Shown here piece after piece: positions 1 to 13,300 of a stretch of 64,000 bases of DNA (the stretch's first letter is position 1; every line of letters starts with the position of its first letter). This stretch comes from Chrysaora quinquecirrha (lineage: Eukaryota > Cnidaria > Scyphozoa > Semaeostomeae > Pelagiidae), in contig JACTAT010000039.1 of assembly GCA_014526335.1 (NCBI GenBank), forward strand, positions 7,853,770-7,917,769, written 5' to 3'. A program made the translations under genes and the position numbers. The notes under the pieces were generated by a model. The model had not been told where the DNA came from. It was given only the letters and a program-made list of their open reading frames with translations, and made no database searches.

Positions 1-429
1 TGAAGGGTCTGCAAAAATTGAAATTCTCATCTTATGCTTCCATCAAAGCCTCCTATAGGAGCCCGGTACAATTTCATTACCCTGGTGGGTCCGCCATACC
101 TCTCAACGGCCATAACTCTCAACGGCATGCGAAGCTACATACTCTATGAATAATCTTTCATACATGTTGAATTACTCTTATAGCCCTTTTAAATATTAGT
201 TTGGGCGGACTGCGTTTTTGATACCAAAGATTTGTTAACTATAGTTAGAAGCAAAATCTATGGTATAGCTGTACGTATAACGTATACCTATATTGCGAAA
301 TATTTTAAGGCCTAAAGCATAGTAAAAGTTCCTGTTGCTACAAAACGTCCGGTATGTCTTCCGAATTTTCAATGAGAAGCGTTTAAAAAAGCGAAAATAT
401 CTCAGCAACCGTTCTTGTCTACTTGGCCC

Positions 430-760
430 TCAACATTACATGTGATATCCTTCAGAATTACCACACACACACCCTCTGTAATGCTGATTCTATCCCTCCA
501 CGCTACTAGCCCTAAACATTACTTCAAGATAGCCCTCCACATTGTCTACCTCCCACCTTCCACATCAATGAAATCTCCCTGAACATTGCTGAACAACGTC
601 CACATTATCTAGAAGAGCCCTCCAAATTACTAAAGATATTCATCCACATTACTGAACAATCTTCACATTTCCGAGAAAAGCCTTTACATTACTGCACATC
701 TTCAACTTTACTGCGCAGAGACACCTTCAACAATACTACGCAGACATCACCTGGGGTGTG
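430..760. repeat. Degenerate CCTCCACATTACT short tandem repeat
   Basis: Loose repetition of a roughly 22-35 bp word containing GCCCTCCACATTACT, with many substitutions. It is the reverse complement of the AGTAATGTGGAGGGCT repeat that fills 41255-43045, so the same repeat family lies at two loci in opposite orientation. Confidence 0.7.
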
Positions 761-1353
761 AATGACTTAGATGAAAATATTTCGATATATCGTTTGTGGT
801 CTATATGAATCATGAGTCACAGAAAGAACAATTTCATTTTATTCATATTCGCCACAGTTATTTCCTTTTTGAGACAATCATTATAGTAACATGTCCTTAT
901 GGGCTGAATTTAGGGGCAACTCCCAGGGTGGGTGCTGTAAGTACTATAGATATACAACGGGGCATCAGACACGGGCTTTGCTCGAAAATTTCAAATTTAT
1001 GCAAAATTTTAAGGAACTTTGTCTACCAAAAACTGAACACTATAATCTTACTTGTGTCTGTATCATTGTGTTACAGAATTTTACGCTCATCACACCTAAT
1101 TCAACAAATTCGGATGCACCCTTCTTTAACATGTGAAGCCTTGATAAGGCGAACGAGATTTCCGGCGAAACAAAAGGATTTCCAAGGGATTTTTATAGGC
1201 TTTGAAAACAATAGAAATCCCAGTGACGAGTTGACGAGATTCCAACGAATGGCTTGCCCCTCGTGTATTATAATACAGTACCCTAAAATTTTTGAAGCCT
1301 TTCTGAATGATCACAAGAAATATACCAATACAAGAAATACACTAAACAAATGA

Positions 1354-1545
1354 CATTACTTTACTTTTCTTTTCTTTACTTTACTTTACTTTACTTTACT
1401 TTACTTTACTTTACTTTACTTTACTTTACTTTACTTTACTTTACTTTACTTTACTTTACTTTACTTTACTTTACTTTACTTTACTTTACTTTACTTTACT
1501 TTACTTTAATTTACTTTACTTTACTTTAATCTACTTTACTTTAGA
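1354..1545. repeat. (TTTAC)n microsatellite
   Basis: Nearly perfect pentanucleotide TTTAC array of about 190 bp, with a few impure units (TTTTC at the left edge, TTTAA towards the right end). Confidence 0.95.
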
Positions 1546-3524
1546 TTGCAAATGTCTGTCATCCCCGTTATTTCCCTGAATACCACTCATATGGTCAGAT
1601 ATTGAAAACTTCATTTCAGATAACAAGAACATCACTCATCTCTGCGTTACTAGGTGTTACCATTTCCATGGAGATTTAGTTGTCATAATTGCTAAGCAAC
1701 TTACAGAGTTCAATTGAATCAAGGCTTTCGCTATTGTCTTCCCAGTCTCGTATTAACGACAGGATGGTATCCGATTAGTCATCTAATCGAGCAGTTGTCT
1801 GCGCACACGTGTACAGGGAACTGAGCTGAATATAATAATGCACTTCTGCTAGGCTGATAGAGACCACTTGCTGAAGCAGGCGACAGAAGGCATAGGTCAC
1901 ACTCGGGTTTTGCAAATTTCTTTTGAGTTTTCAAAACACTACAGCATTGTACCTCATATCTGGAACTTGAATATCTGCAGCTACAGAACTGGCTTAGTCT
2001 TAGAATGCCAAATTTCATTATGTCAATACCGTTCACTGATTATTACGATTGTCAAGTTCGTATCAAGCAAGAAGAAGAAAGAGGACTGCCCCCTCCTTAC
2101 CACTATTCATGTCATCGTATCGTCCCAAGCGTGCAAGGTAAAGATCGTATTCTCAGCTAATGAAAGTGTTTTCTTCTATTATATGATGTTTTTATTCCAG
2201 GGGCTACAAATACGACGCGTAATCTCTAACTATACGTTATTAAAGTTTACTAGATTCAGGGCTTGATTTTCGATTAACTCCGAGCAAGCAACACACACCA
2301 TCTCGTATGTTACCCTGTCTTCGTGGTTGGTTGAAACATAACGTGTATCTGCAGTAAAATTGTCCAGGCGTTTATAGGGCTATGCTTTGCTCAAAAAATG
2401 CATGAGAATCAACAAAAACAAATGATTCTATAGGGATTCCTGGTTAGACAAGAAAATTGTCAATGCAATTTGCCTTTTAATATGTGCAGCAATGTCCCCG
2501 GGTAATAAAATCATAATAATTCTTTGAAACAAAATACAGTAGGCCGAGAAGGTTTTCTCTCACTTTCGTCTAGAATGTAGCTAATTCTCGATAACACTTA
2601 TCTGTTCATTCAATCTAACTTTACAGACCAAATATAATTTTTCATCCATTTGATTTCTCATGTGGCTGATCCTATTCCAGAGATCTAGGTATTCTGTGGT
2701 CAGATTGAAAGGTCAAAGTTCTAATGTTTCTGACGTACATTTTGTAATTCATACGCAGGCTCTGGTTGGGGTAAAGTGTGGGCGAAGGAAGGGTGCGTTA
2801 TTTAAATCTTTATTCAAGAGCTTTCGAATCCTTTAATGTTGGATTTCTTGTTTAATTTTTACAATCCGTTCGTTCTTTTCCCCTACCATCTCATCAAATC
2901 CTTACTTTTCAAAATCTATTCCAGTAAGCTGAATGAATGAGGACTGATGTTCGAGACTAAATTGATTCCTTTTCCTTGACTGAATGGGGGCTGATGATCG
3001 AAACTGAAAGTAGGATTGGCCATTTTGGGCATTTTTGTTCAGGGCAATTTTCAATGTTATCAATTCTTTTTGACGTGTTGGATTATTTTTCGAAAAGGCC
3101 AATTTTTTTCATACTATATAAACTGAAAAGTAGTTTAATTGAATTTAATTGAAAATGAATAGCTTTATGACAAAACGTTTGCTAATTTTAGATCAAATCC
3201 ATTTGATTTGATGCTATTTTGATAATGCAAAAATGCATTCATCAGCACTCTTGGGTAAAGTTGGGTGCACACGAAAACGCTGACGCTGAAAATTGAGCCC
3301 AAATACATATATGGTTACTTGTCTGATAAGCTCCATGGGTGCAATGAACGTTCGTTTGTATCGATGGTCTTTCCCACAATCATTTTTCCTCTTTCGGTCT
3401 CCGTCTACCTCTGCAAACCTCTACCATCTATCTTAACCACACGGGGTGATACATTTATGTATGGGGTGATAAATTACTTGGAGAGCAGAGAGCAGAATGT
3501 CTAAATATGAATATGAAGGTCTAA

Positions 3525-3769
3525 AGCCCTGGCCAAAAGATCAAACCTTGTTGGTCAAACATTTGAGATTTGATTTACAAGCAATGTTTGACCATTTGGC
3601 CACATCACAAAACATTTCTTGACTATCAGAAATCACTCATCAATGTGTTTGAAAGACTTGTATCAAGCAAGAAATGTTGGACGAGCAATCCTATGTGGAA
3701 AAATGGTCTTTTGCTTAATTAATCAATTGCAAATGTTTGACCATCAATGTTTGATCTTTTTGCAAGGGC
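3525..3769. mobile_element. MITE with GCCCTGGCCAAA-type inverted ends
   Basis: The left end GCCCTGGCCAAAAGATCAAA is matched by the inverted right end (reverse complement GCCCTTGCAAAAAGATCAAA). CTAA flanks both sides (3521-3524 and 3770-3773) as a possible target duplication. The interior is non-coding and rich in TTTGACCA/TGGTCAAA words. A related copy lies at 34210-34435 and a right-end fragment near 14755-14835. Confidence 0.65.
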
Positions 3770-6700
3770 CTAAGATTCCAAACGTTCCTCTTCATTGAAC
3801 CAATGTTTTGATTTTGTGAACCTAAACCAAAACATTACTACGCGGTTAAGTACACTGCAATAGCAGATGACGGTAAAAACGTATGCTGCAGTTGCGCCTT
3901 GTAGAAGTAAGAGTCACCCAAGGCTTTAATAAGCTTCTTTTACACCATGACGCTAAGTAAATAATCAAACTCAATAGATGTTATGTATAAGACTAAAATT
4001 CGAATGAAAAACATTGATACCCTAATGAACACCTTATGTTACTGTCGTACATACTGTATGATACTGTATCTCAGTTTGAAGGAAAAGCCTCTGTGATGCC
4101 TTTTCGATTTCTTATTGAAGGATGAAAGGTGATGGTTTTCAACTTGCACTGTTTCTTGATATTTGACAAAACACTGCAAAAATAACGGAATCTATTTTCT
4201 TGAAAGCATTTTTCTAGCTGCAACGACTTTGCTAATAGGTAATGATGCCTGTTGTAGCAAAACAGCAATAAGCATAAAAAACACGTATTGCGGCTTATGA
4301 ATTGTCCTCAGATGCTTTATTGAAAGACTGTTTTATCCCCTCGACTCAAGACGCGGATTTCATTGCAAAATTCGTTTTTTGGTGGAGGAATACAAAATAC
4401 ACCTTCTTGCTACGCTATTATCAATTGCCGTTATCATCAAAGGTTTAACAGCAACCTTGACTCTCCTATAAAAGATATGTTTGAATAGGGATGGGAGTGG
4501 TTTTGGGGACTTTTTCATGCAGGTACATTTTTTCAGGTTGTTTACAGTTATGTCGTTATGCTATGTTACAAACTATATAACTGAACTTGCAAAATAACAC
4601 CTTTCTTTCTTCATAAGGGCGGGAACCTTGTCTATATAACTTCGCATCTTGAGCTAACTGTACCTGTATGTTTGCAATTGCCTTCAAGGCTTTCAGTATT
4701 TTACGCAAAATATCTAGGTTTGTAGGAAGGTTTAGGGTTATACTCTTTGCTAGAGGTAGCTAAACTATGCTGGACTTTGTGCACCCTAATTCAGAGAGAA
4801 CGGTTGTTTGATATCTTAAAATGTTTTGAAGATGTGATAGGTAGTGTTGTGCGGGTATGTGGCTTTTTGTGTTCCACAAAAATCTCAAAAGCTGTATCCA
4901 TGTTTTTACAAACAACATGTTGAACGAAACAGAGTAATTTCGAAAACTTTTGCTATTGCAGTGGGCTGCAGTGAAAGCAGGTCTGTCAGCATGTCTGCAA
5001 AACTTTAAATGTGCCATTGCGTCGATTCTCTAGACCTCTTTCCGTAATAAATGAATCGAGTGTTACTGCAAAAATTTAGAAGCATTTACAGGAGAGCACA
5101 GAATTATAGGAGAGTACTCTGTTGGCCATACCAATACCCAAAGCTGCTTGCAAGGTTTGAGAATGGGTGATGTCTTCTCAACATTAAATTTGATGTAACT
5201 CATGGTGCTTTATACTATAAGCAAAACAGAGCAATTCAAAACTCTAGAAAACTCTGCATAACCAGAGAGTCAACGATGTTTGTGCTGGCTGAGGAAAAGA
5301 GCCAAATGAAATCATCGAAAAGCTCTCAAAAGCATACAGCCCAAAGCTCTCCCTTCCATTGTGATATGCAACTTTTTGGAAAATCAACTAAAATTGTAGA
5401 AAAGCCTAAGATATTGCCGATACCGCATAGAATAAGCTACCTAGCAGCCCCCTAGCAGCTGAAAGAAATGCTCAGCTTGCGTTATACTAGAATCATTTTA
5501 AACCCATCTTGGTAATATAAAACAGGATTGAATTCAAGGGGCATTATGTCACTCTTCGAAAAGGCGTACGAGATTGTTGTTAAAACAAAAGGATTTCCAT
5601 AGGATTTCCATGAAAACTATGAGATTTCCAACAAAGGTGTAGGAGATGTTCAACGAGTGAATTGCCCTTTGATTGAAACCTTGCTCCAGGTAGAGATCCT
5701 AAGTATTTAAACAGTTAGCTACTTTTCTAGTAAATAGCCAATTGGAGTATTTCGTTTGGCTTTCTGGAGATTTGAATTTTCGTAAATTTAGATGCATGTT
5801 TTGTACCAGATTAACCCCTCCCAGGCTCTGAGAAACTAGCATTACCCAATGCCCAAGAAAGACTTTAGCATTCATCCCATATACTTCATTCAACACTTTT
5901 GTGGCTATCAAAAAGAGTTGATTTTAGCACAACTTAGCTTTTTCAGTAGCTGAGGACCAACAACTAACCATAAGACAGCGGGCAACGAAAAATATCGTGA
6001 AAGATAGACTACTGTGAATTTAAAATTTTCCATTACATATACTTGATTTTTTACCTTTTAGTACCGTTTAAAGCATAGAGAGTGGATAAATATTGAAAAT
6101 CAGAGAGTTTTAAGTGTGCTTTTCAGCCTTATAACTATGGCAAAAAACTGGAGTTGAGTTAGCAAAATACCCCCACCCCGTATAGAATAGGGTTAGAGAG
6201 TTGCGTATTTGATACTTTATTGATACTTTTGACAATTTTTATATTCACTTTGTATAAAGATGAACGGAACAAATCTCCGATTTTATGTTTGCTACGTTGG
6301 GTGTTCGTATTCGAAGTCCTTCAGGTATGATTTGGAACTTCCCAGGCTATAAACTGTATCGATGTTGAACAAAAATATTTTGACTTCAAACTCTCTAAAT
6401 ATAATATTTAAAATTCTAGAGAGAAACTGAGATTAAAAACATTTCTGTAGCTAATGGGTTTTGAAATAATCAAGGATATGAATCATCGCAACTAATTGTA
6501 AAAGTACAGTGACCCAAAGATGCATTAATAATTTTTATCAAGCCTTAACATTTATATCTTTATCATTCACGATTGCACTAGAAACGCCTAGAGACAGTTT
6601 TTATGTTGCTTCCTTTGAAATAATAAAGGTAACTCTGTTTATTTGCTTTTGACTACTTCCAGCCTAGTGTTGAGGGGTAGCTGTGGGTATGGGTATACAT

Positions 6701-8047
6701 GTGCCTCTGAGAAGCCCGAGGGTAGACCCACAACGAGAGCAAGGTTTTGCAAAGATAGCCCCAACCATAGCCAGGGCATCATTTGGAAAGCATACCCCCT
6801 AACCAGTGAAAAAAATTCCCAAGAATATGTATTTCATTCACTGCTGAACTCAGAGCTTACATTTGCCCATAACATTTGGAGTATTTTCATTAAACAAACC
6901 CATAAATAGGGAAACAATTTCACAAACTGTTAAACTGACCAATGACCTCGCCAAAATGTCACCGAACATAACCCATAAACCAGGCAAAATATCGCAATTT
7001 AACCCCAATTTTACCCGTAACCCGGGCAGGCACTTGTATACCTACCCTCCTATGGGAGTTATCTTCCTCCCCTAGTGTAAAGTGTAAATGCACGATTATT
7101 CCGTTTGCCTGGCATTGCAGTTTTTGGGTTACATGAATTGCATGCCCGTCATGAGTCCGTTTAAGGAGTTCAAGTACGGGAAGAAGATTAACCCCACATT
7201 TGTCCAGAGAAAAACAATAAAAGAGCCTTCTCGAGAAACCTTCAAATAAAAATGCCAGTTTTTGGGCAATGCTGGTTAGTGTGAAAAATGGTACAACTTT
7301 TTCGGCAATCTTACCTAGCTTTTATACATGCAACTGGGATTTCATTCCTTTTGTCCAGTATACTTGACTAAATTGCAGTGTCCCTCCTCTAATGCCAAAA
7401 CAGTAAGTTCCTTGGATAAACCCTTCCAAACAATTCATTATTTGTAAAATTAATGTTTCAAAAGAATTTTTGTGAAAACATTTACCTTTTTTCGGGACAA
7501 TGATGGTCCCACGTTCTCAGAAAAATACAAAGTTAGTGGTACTCATTTAGCTTCAAGAACCATGACTTTTCACTTTTAAACAGGGTGCTTTGACTCAAGC
7601 TTATAACAACTCATGACGATCTTTTGAGTTTTGGCCCTTTTGTCTATAGCTTAGAGTTTTCCTCTAGTAAGCGCTGGCCCACGAGATTTTTCTGGGAAAG
7701 GAAGCTCTAGGTATAATATATCGTATGTAAAGTTTCTTGCATGGTTTTTTTAACTTTATAAAGCAATGTAACTTTCCTAATTTACTAAATACACCTAGCA
7801 GTGCTCAAATGTGACCATTTTAAAGTCAGAAACAATTTGAATAGCGGTTATTATTGTGTTCTGTGCTGAGTCACTTTAGACCTTGTCGTTAAGCCTTCCC
7901 GGTTTTATAGTCATACTGCAGAATTTTCTATGAAGCATAACATACCTCGACAAACGACAACGACAAAGAGTTTTTTCATCTTTACCTTCTTTGGGATTGG
8001 GGTAACCTGATGCAGGAGGGGGACTCCTTTACAACTATTGCTTACAG

Positions 8048-8303
8048 GTTGTCCGTATGCTTGAAATCCTGCTTAAACCCTTAACGGCCCTTAACAAGAA
8101 TGCAATAAACGCACAGAATAGTTTGCCATATAGCCTAAGCAAAACCTCTGGCAAGGAAATGATGTCACTGTCTAAAGAGAAACTAATGAACATTATAAGC
8201 AGCATTGAAGCAAATACTTGTATAAAAAAAATCAAGCTCGGGTATTTGTACCAAGAGATTTTAAAAACAATTCAGCATATATCTGAATTAGCTAACTCAG
8301 TTG
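8048..8303 (+). CDS. Possible isolated coding exon, product unknown
   Basis: An open stretch of 85 codons starts straight after an acceptor-like site (TTGCTTACAG at 8038-8047) and ends at a strong donor-like GTAAGG (8304). Open phase is 0 at entry and 1 at exit. The reading is Lys/Ser/Leu-rich and looks helical (includes LLKPLTALNKN and LMNIISSIEANT), without low complexity. I do not recognise the family and found no partner exons nearby, so this may be an exon of an unseen gene, a lone relic or chance. Confidence 0.3.
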
Positions 8304-9159
8304 GTAAGGAGAGCAAGCGTTTATTGTAAGAAGGTTTGGAGAGGTTTGGGTTATTTTCTGCATCAAGACCTCATACGCTCAAAAGGGCTTTTTATAGCTA
8401 ACTACCCTGTTGCCGAGATTAAATATTATTTGTGGGAAACGTGCTTGGGACCCTGTGGGATTTGTAGTGAAGACCTTTTTAACGCTAAATATACTTACGA
8501 TGTCCTGAATATGTACTCTATGAACTAGACCTTAGACAAATGTGCACAAACGTCGCACTCAGCTAGAAGGGGTATGGGGTCAGGCCCTCCTTAATTTCTA
8601 TGCGTCTAGAATCGCTCATAAGTATGCATGTTCCAGATAAGCAAGATCAAACTTTACGATCACGACATTTTACGATGAAAGCGAAATTTCTCGTTTTTTA
8701 CCGAGCGATTCGTGTTTTGCAGGTCAGTTTTGAAAAGTGGTGTTACACGTAGAAAGAGGAGTGACTTGACTTCTTTGTCATTTTTTTTCGTCGTATAAAA
8801 GAAAAAGTGCTCTGGTTTATTGAAGAAAGAATTTGAATTATATTTTATAACACAGCTTCTCCAATGTTTCAATTGGGTCTTTATAAAGCGATTTTTTTAC
8901 TTTTTGATAGCCCTAAACGATGGAATACTGAGCCCTAAATCTAAAAATCTACGGACCCATGCGCAGAATTCATTCTTCATAGGTAGGAATTTGTCGCTCG
9001 GCGGTTACAGTTTTGATTTTTTAGGAAACGTTTCTCAAATGCGAGAGAGAGACATTGGTTTTCATTGAATTTTATGGTACTCTTATATAAAGTGGGGTCC
9101 AGGCCCATTCGGAATTTTTTTTACTACCTTGCTTTTTTTCTTCAAAATAGTACCCAGCC

Positions 9160-9513
9160 ATGAGTGAACGCCCCCGAAAGGGCACCCAGTAGTACCTCGA
9201 AAGGAGCGGTTTTATTATTTCTTCCGTACTGTTTATTCAGCAGTGGCAGTTATTCTTCGAATCAGCGCGGGGTGGAATGTTTTTGAACTTCACTGAACAA
9301 TGCTTCCATTGTTTTGATAGCGAGGCTCTTTGTTTTTTTCATGCGCGCGTTCAAATTGTGACGTTGCAAGGTTTCTTTTTGTGCGTCGTCAAGCCTTCCT
9401 TCCTCTCTGTCTTCGCAACCGAAAGCAAGAAGAACTTCTCCAAGGCGACAAGGTAGCCGTGACGACAAAACTGCCATCGAAAGCTCAGGATTTGATCATC
9501 CACTTACAGATTG
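9160..9513 (+). promoter_or_regulatory. Possible RFX promoter and non-coding first exon
   Basis: This stretch is richer in CG dinucleotides than its surroundings (GCGCGC, GCGTCGTC, GGCGACAAGG). It ends at a donor-like GTACGTG at 9514. The first coding exon of the downstream RFX gene is preceded by an acceptor-like TCATTTTAG ending at 10334, so a spliced 5' leader starting here fits. This is inference; transcript ends are not visible in DNA. Confidence 0.3.
9262..9477 (-). CDS. Small ORF of 71 codons in the CG-rich stretch, doubtful
   Basis: The frame opens with ATGGCAGTTTTG and ends in TGA. It reads as a charged, helix-prone sequence (AFGCEDREEGRLDDAQKE) ending STPR. It lies opposite the putative 5' leader of the RFX gene, so it could be the first exon or full product of a divergent transcript from a shared promoter. 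No family is recognised and no polyadenylation or splice signal was established, so it could equally be a CG-rich chance ORF. Confidence 0.25.
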   Translation of the reverse strand: MAVLSSRLPCRLGEVLLAFGCEDREEGRLDDAQKETLQRHNLNARMKKTKSLAIKTMEALFSEVQKHSTPR

Positions 9514-10340
9514 GTACGTGAAACCATTGTGCTGTTACCTTTACTTATCAAGGTTTCCTAACTTTCTGAAATCAATATATGTATTCAAAACTTATGTTGC
9601 TTGTTTTGATTCAAGCACAAAATGACTTCGATATTCAAGATGGAGGTAAATTCATTCAAAAATTCATATTTCGAGCTGAAAATGATCAAAATCACTCTTA
9701 GGCTTCACTCTTGATAAAAGTCGATCCACAAGATGATGGTGATTTTTGAGGAACTGCAGTGTTTTCAAGCATTACAAAGCAAGTTTTGGACAGTTGATTT
9801 TTGCCGAAGGCGAAGGCCATTTGTTTGATTTATAAATTTTTAGGCAGTTTGTAGAACCGGTGCGGTTTTAATGAAAGCACAACAGTGCGCATTTCTTGTA
9901 TTTTGATTTTACGTTTGCTCACTTCGCCATCCACGATAGAGGGAACGAACAATGAAAGGCTGAAATTTTTTCAATGAGTCTACAAATTATTACTTACCTC
10001 CTATCTATATCATTATGCCCAAAAAGAAACAAAGAAAAAAGGCAAAAGGAGTTGAGATCGGTACACTCTACCCTCTAGTACTACCAGGTCATGATATTTT
10101 GTTAGGGTAGGAATGAAGTAGGGGTAAAAATATGATATGCCACTTTGTCTTAAATGCTGAGTGAATGCTGTTCTTAAGGAGATAAATCCCAAATTTTTAC
10201 AGCAAAACTGAAAGAAATCAAACTACTCTTGCTTGCTCTTTCCTAGCAAAATATCCCAAATTGAATTTCCATCTTTGTTTTTAAGGATCTGTTGCTAGAA
10301 AGTATTGTTGCACTGTTTGGTTGGCTCATTTTAGCCCAAA

Positions 10341-13300
10341 ATGGATTTTGTACCACATGGGGTAAATCAGCCATTGAAGCAAAACGCTGCTGATGAAAAA
10401 TCAAAACAGCAACCGCAGGCAAAGCCACAAAACCTTCTAGATGTTCCAAAACCAAAATCTCCACAGTCTGTTCAGGGGCAAAGATCGCCAAATCCAGATC
10501 AATCAAACAGGATAAGTACTGGAAATGCCTCACAACAACAGCAAATCAAGCAGCCACCACAAGGTGCTGACTCGTCCAATCAAACTAAAGTGCAACAGAT
10601 TGGTCCCTCAAACCAATCACAACATTCATTTTCAATTGGAAATATTGGTCATCCTCATGGTGTTATTGGTGCTGCACATTCAAGCAATGCATCTATTGCT
10701 ACTGTTGTTGAAGTGGGAACAAGTCAGTACAAAAGTGGAGGAGGTGGGAAATTTATTAGAAATGGGATTCATTTCCATTGCAATTGCTATATTCACATCT
10801 GAAATTTTTTTATTTCAAAAATTTGTGCTTGTAGTAAGTGTTTATGTCTCTCAAGAAACTAATTAAAACCTCTTTGAAAAGAAATTCCAAACACTCAGGA
10901 AGTCTGCCCTCCATAAGGGGCAATTCACTCTTTTGAAACAACTCATTCTCACGCATCTCTGATTTCTCTGAATAGAATCTTTTACTCTTATTAAAGATTT
11001 CCAGTGGCACAGGCAATGTTGGGGAAATGCCCCCCCCCTGTATCTTTAGCCTGTTTAAATCCTTGAAATTCTTTTTCTCTCAAAATCTTAAAGCTTTTTG
11101 AGTTCTGCATTACCCCCATCCCCCCACCCAAGACATATAGATGGTATTTGAAAATTCACAGACTGTACTGATTACTGAACACACTAGCTCAATAAGTACA
11201 TGCCCTCAAGTCTGGAAGTAAAAGCAAAAGGCTTAAGGAGGCTCAATATTTGACAGGTGCTTATTACATATATGAACTCACAAAGCCTAATTTTAATAAT
11301 TCAATATTTGGTATTGGTATAATATTAAAGACCTTAGAATCTAAATAAGAATGGTATTTAGATGTTAATGGACAGTTTCCCTCAATTTTGGGGTCATTTT
11401 AATACTGGTAGTAAATCTGCATGTCAAATGAGAAGCAGCCAGGCATAATTAAATGAAGGAAGCAAATCAATACCGGCAGAGACAGGCAAACATCACTGCA
11501 CTAATCAATACAGGAAATGAATATAATAGAAAACAATGTGTTATAAGAAAGAAGTGATATTAATTATATTACAAGTAAGGAATATGTAATTGTGTTTTGT
11601 GAAAAATCCCATCAGAGATTAGGCTTTATTGTTCATATTCAATAGCAAGCACCATTAGAATTCATTCATTAGAATTTGATGAAGTCAGCTAATTGTTACT
11701 AAATTAAATTATTAAATTCTGCATTCCATTAGCTTATCAAATCATATACATTTGTATTGCTCTTTAGGTTCATAAATAGACATAAGAAGGAATCTTGTTG
11801 GAGAGACGGACTTAAAAATCCTTTGTTTTAAACAATAGCGTCTATCCAATCAGATTTTGGGCTTTTTTGCGCATTTGCGCACATATATATTTTTATCCAA
11901 TGAAATGTCTGGAATCTTTCATTGAGAATACATGAAGTATTTAAACCCGTGGACTGGATGGAGGAACCATTTTTTTGCCAGGTGGCCTACGTACGGCTTT
12001 GATGACACAATGCATAGAGTGCCTTCTCTATAGAGCATTTGCGAGTCAATCATAACTGTTTTTCCTTCCCGTGAGGCCTGATATTTTTTATTTTCCTTTT
12101 TTCTTTAAATTTAAGTATATAGGGCACTAAATCAAATCATCTTGTGGCATGAGGCATGGCAATGGCAGACGACCATGACAGATGGCAGGATTGCTTCATA
12201 TTCTGAAAGTCTAAACCTTCCTCTGAGTATGGGTCCACACTTTCAAGAGTTTGCAAAGACGAGACTTGTTCCTATTCGATCATAAATGGAAATGCAGGGC
12301 ATTATCACTGTAAGTTTTGTAATTTTACAAGAAAAGGGTATAATGAAAATAAACTGAAAGCACACAGCTTGTCTAAACATTCTCTATCACTGCCAACAGC
12401 ATGTTCAAAGCCAGCTGTCATGCCAATGCCATCAACTTTATCTACAAGTAGCAGTGCTAATAATGCGCAAAGAAATTTTCAATCAACTGATAGTATATCT
12501 AATTATAATAGTACTTGTATTTCTAAAGCTTATAATAATGAAAGTCCTGTTAAGTCATTTATTGTTAAAAAGAGTAGTGTCAACTCCAAGTTCTGCTCAG
12601 CCAGATATTGTTTATTTTGATGAGATTCATGGGTCACCTTTATATCACAAAGGTATTGCATCATCAACACCAGTAGAGAAACATGTAAATTCCAAACCAA
12701 AAGACCCTGTGCTTAATTCATGTTTCTTACCTGAATGCCACAATTCTGAGCACATGAAGCCAATCTTAAGCAAAAAGATTTCTTGTGTCTCTAAATATGA
12801 GGACTGGGAAGGGTAAAACTTCTGTGCACATTCTATAGAATTAATACTGTGAGTGATTTTAGAAATACATTTATTTGTCGAAAGCATTAGAAAGATTGGT
12901 GCAACTTTGACTACAAATTGCGTTCCAAACTTACACCAAGTGAAACTCATGTTTATTCTTGTTCACCACAGCTCTCAGTTGTCCTTAACAATAAAGATTT
13001 TGTGTATGTGCTTTTGGGTTTAGGAGACGCAGCAGAGTCAATGTTTAATTTTTTAGATTTAGCTTCCTTGGTGAATCTGAGCAGGGTTTCAAAATGTTGT
13101 AACATGAAAGTAAAAAATTTTTTGACTGAAAGCATTTGGAGTAGATTTTTGTTGAATGATTATTATGTTGACAGGAATCTTACAGAAATGAGAAGCAAGG
13201 AGTCATATATTTTCATCAAACAATACCTAGATAAATTTCCCAGCAAAGATACATCCAATATCACTATTGATAGTTTAGTCCAATCATTCAAATGCTTTGC

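Larger units (their letters stand above)
1..8047. other. Gene-poor left flank
   Basis: I see no convincing coding region here. Open frames up to 185 codons exist (for example around 796-1353) but have repeat-like composition, no flanking splice sites and no recognisable motif. The stretch contains a degenerate short tandem repeat (430-760), a TTTAC microsatellite (1354-1545) and a small inverted-repeat element (3525-3769). A dispersed segment with the words AAAACAAAAGGATTTCC and GAGATTTCCAAC recurs near 1150-1250 and 5570-5660. A partial relative of it is near 41150. Confidence 0.6.

Noticed and set aside
796..1353. 185-codon open frame
   Set aside because: Overlaps dispersed repeat words, lacks motifs and splice context, and other frames are equally open.
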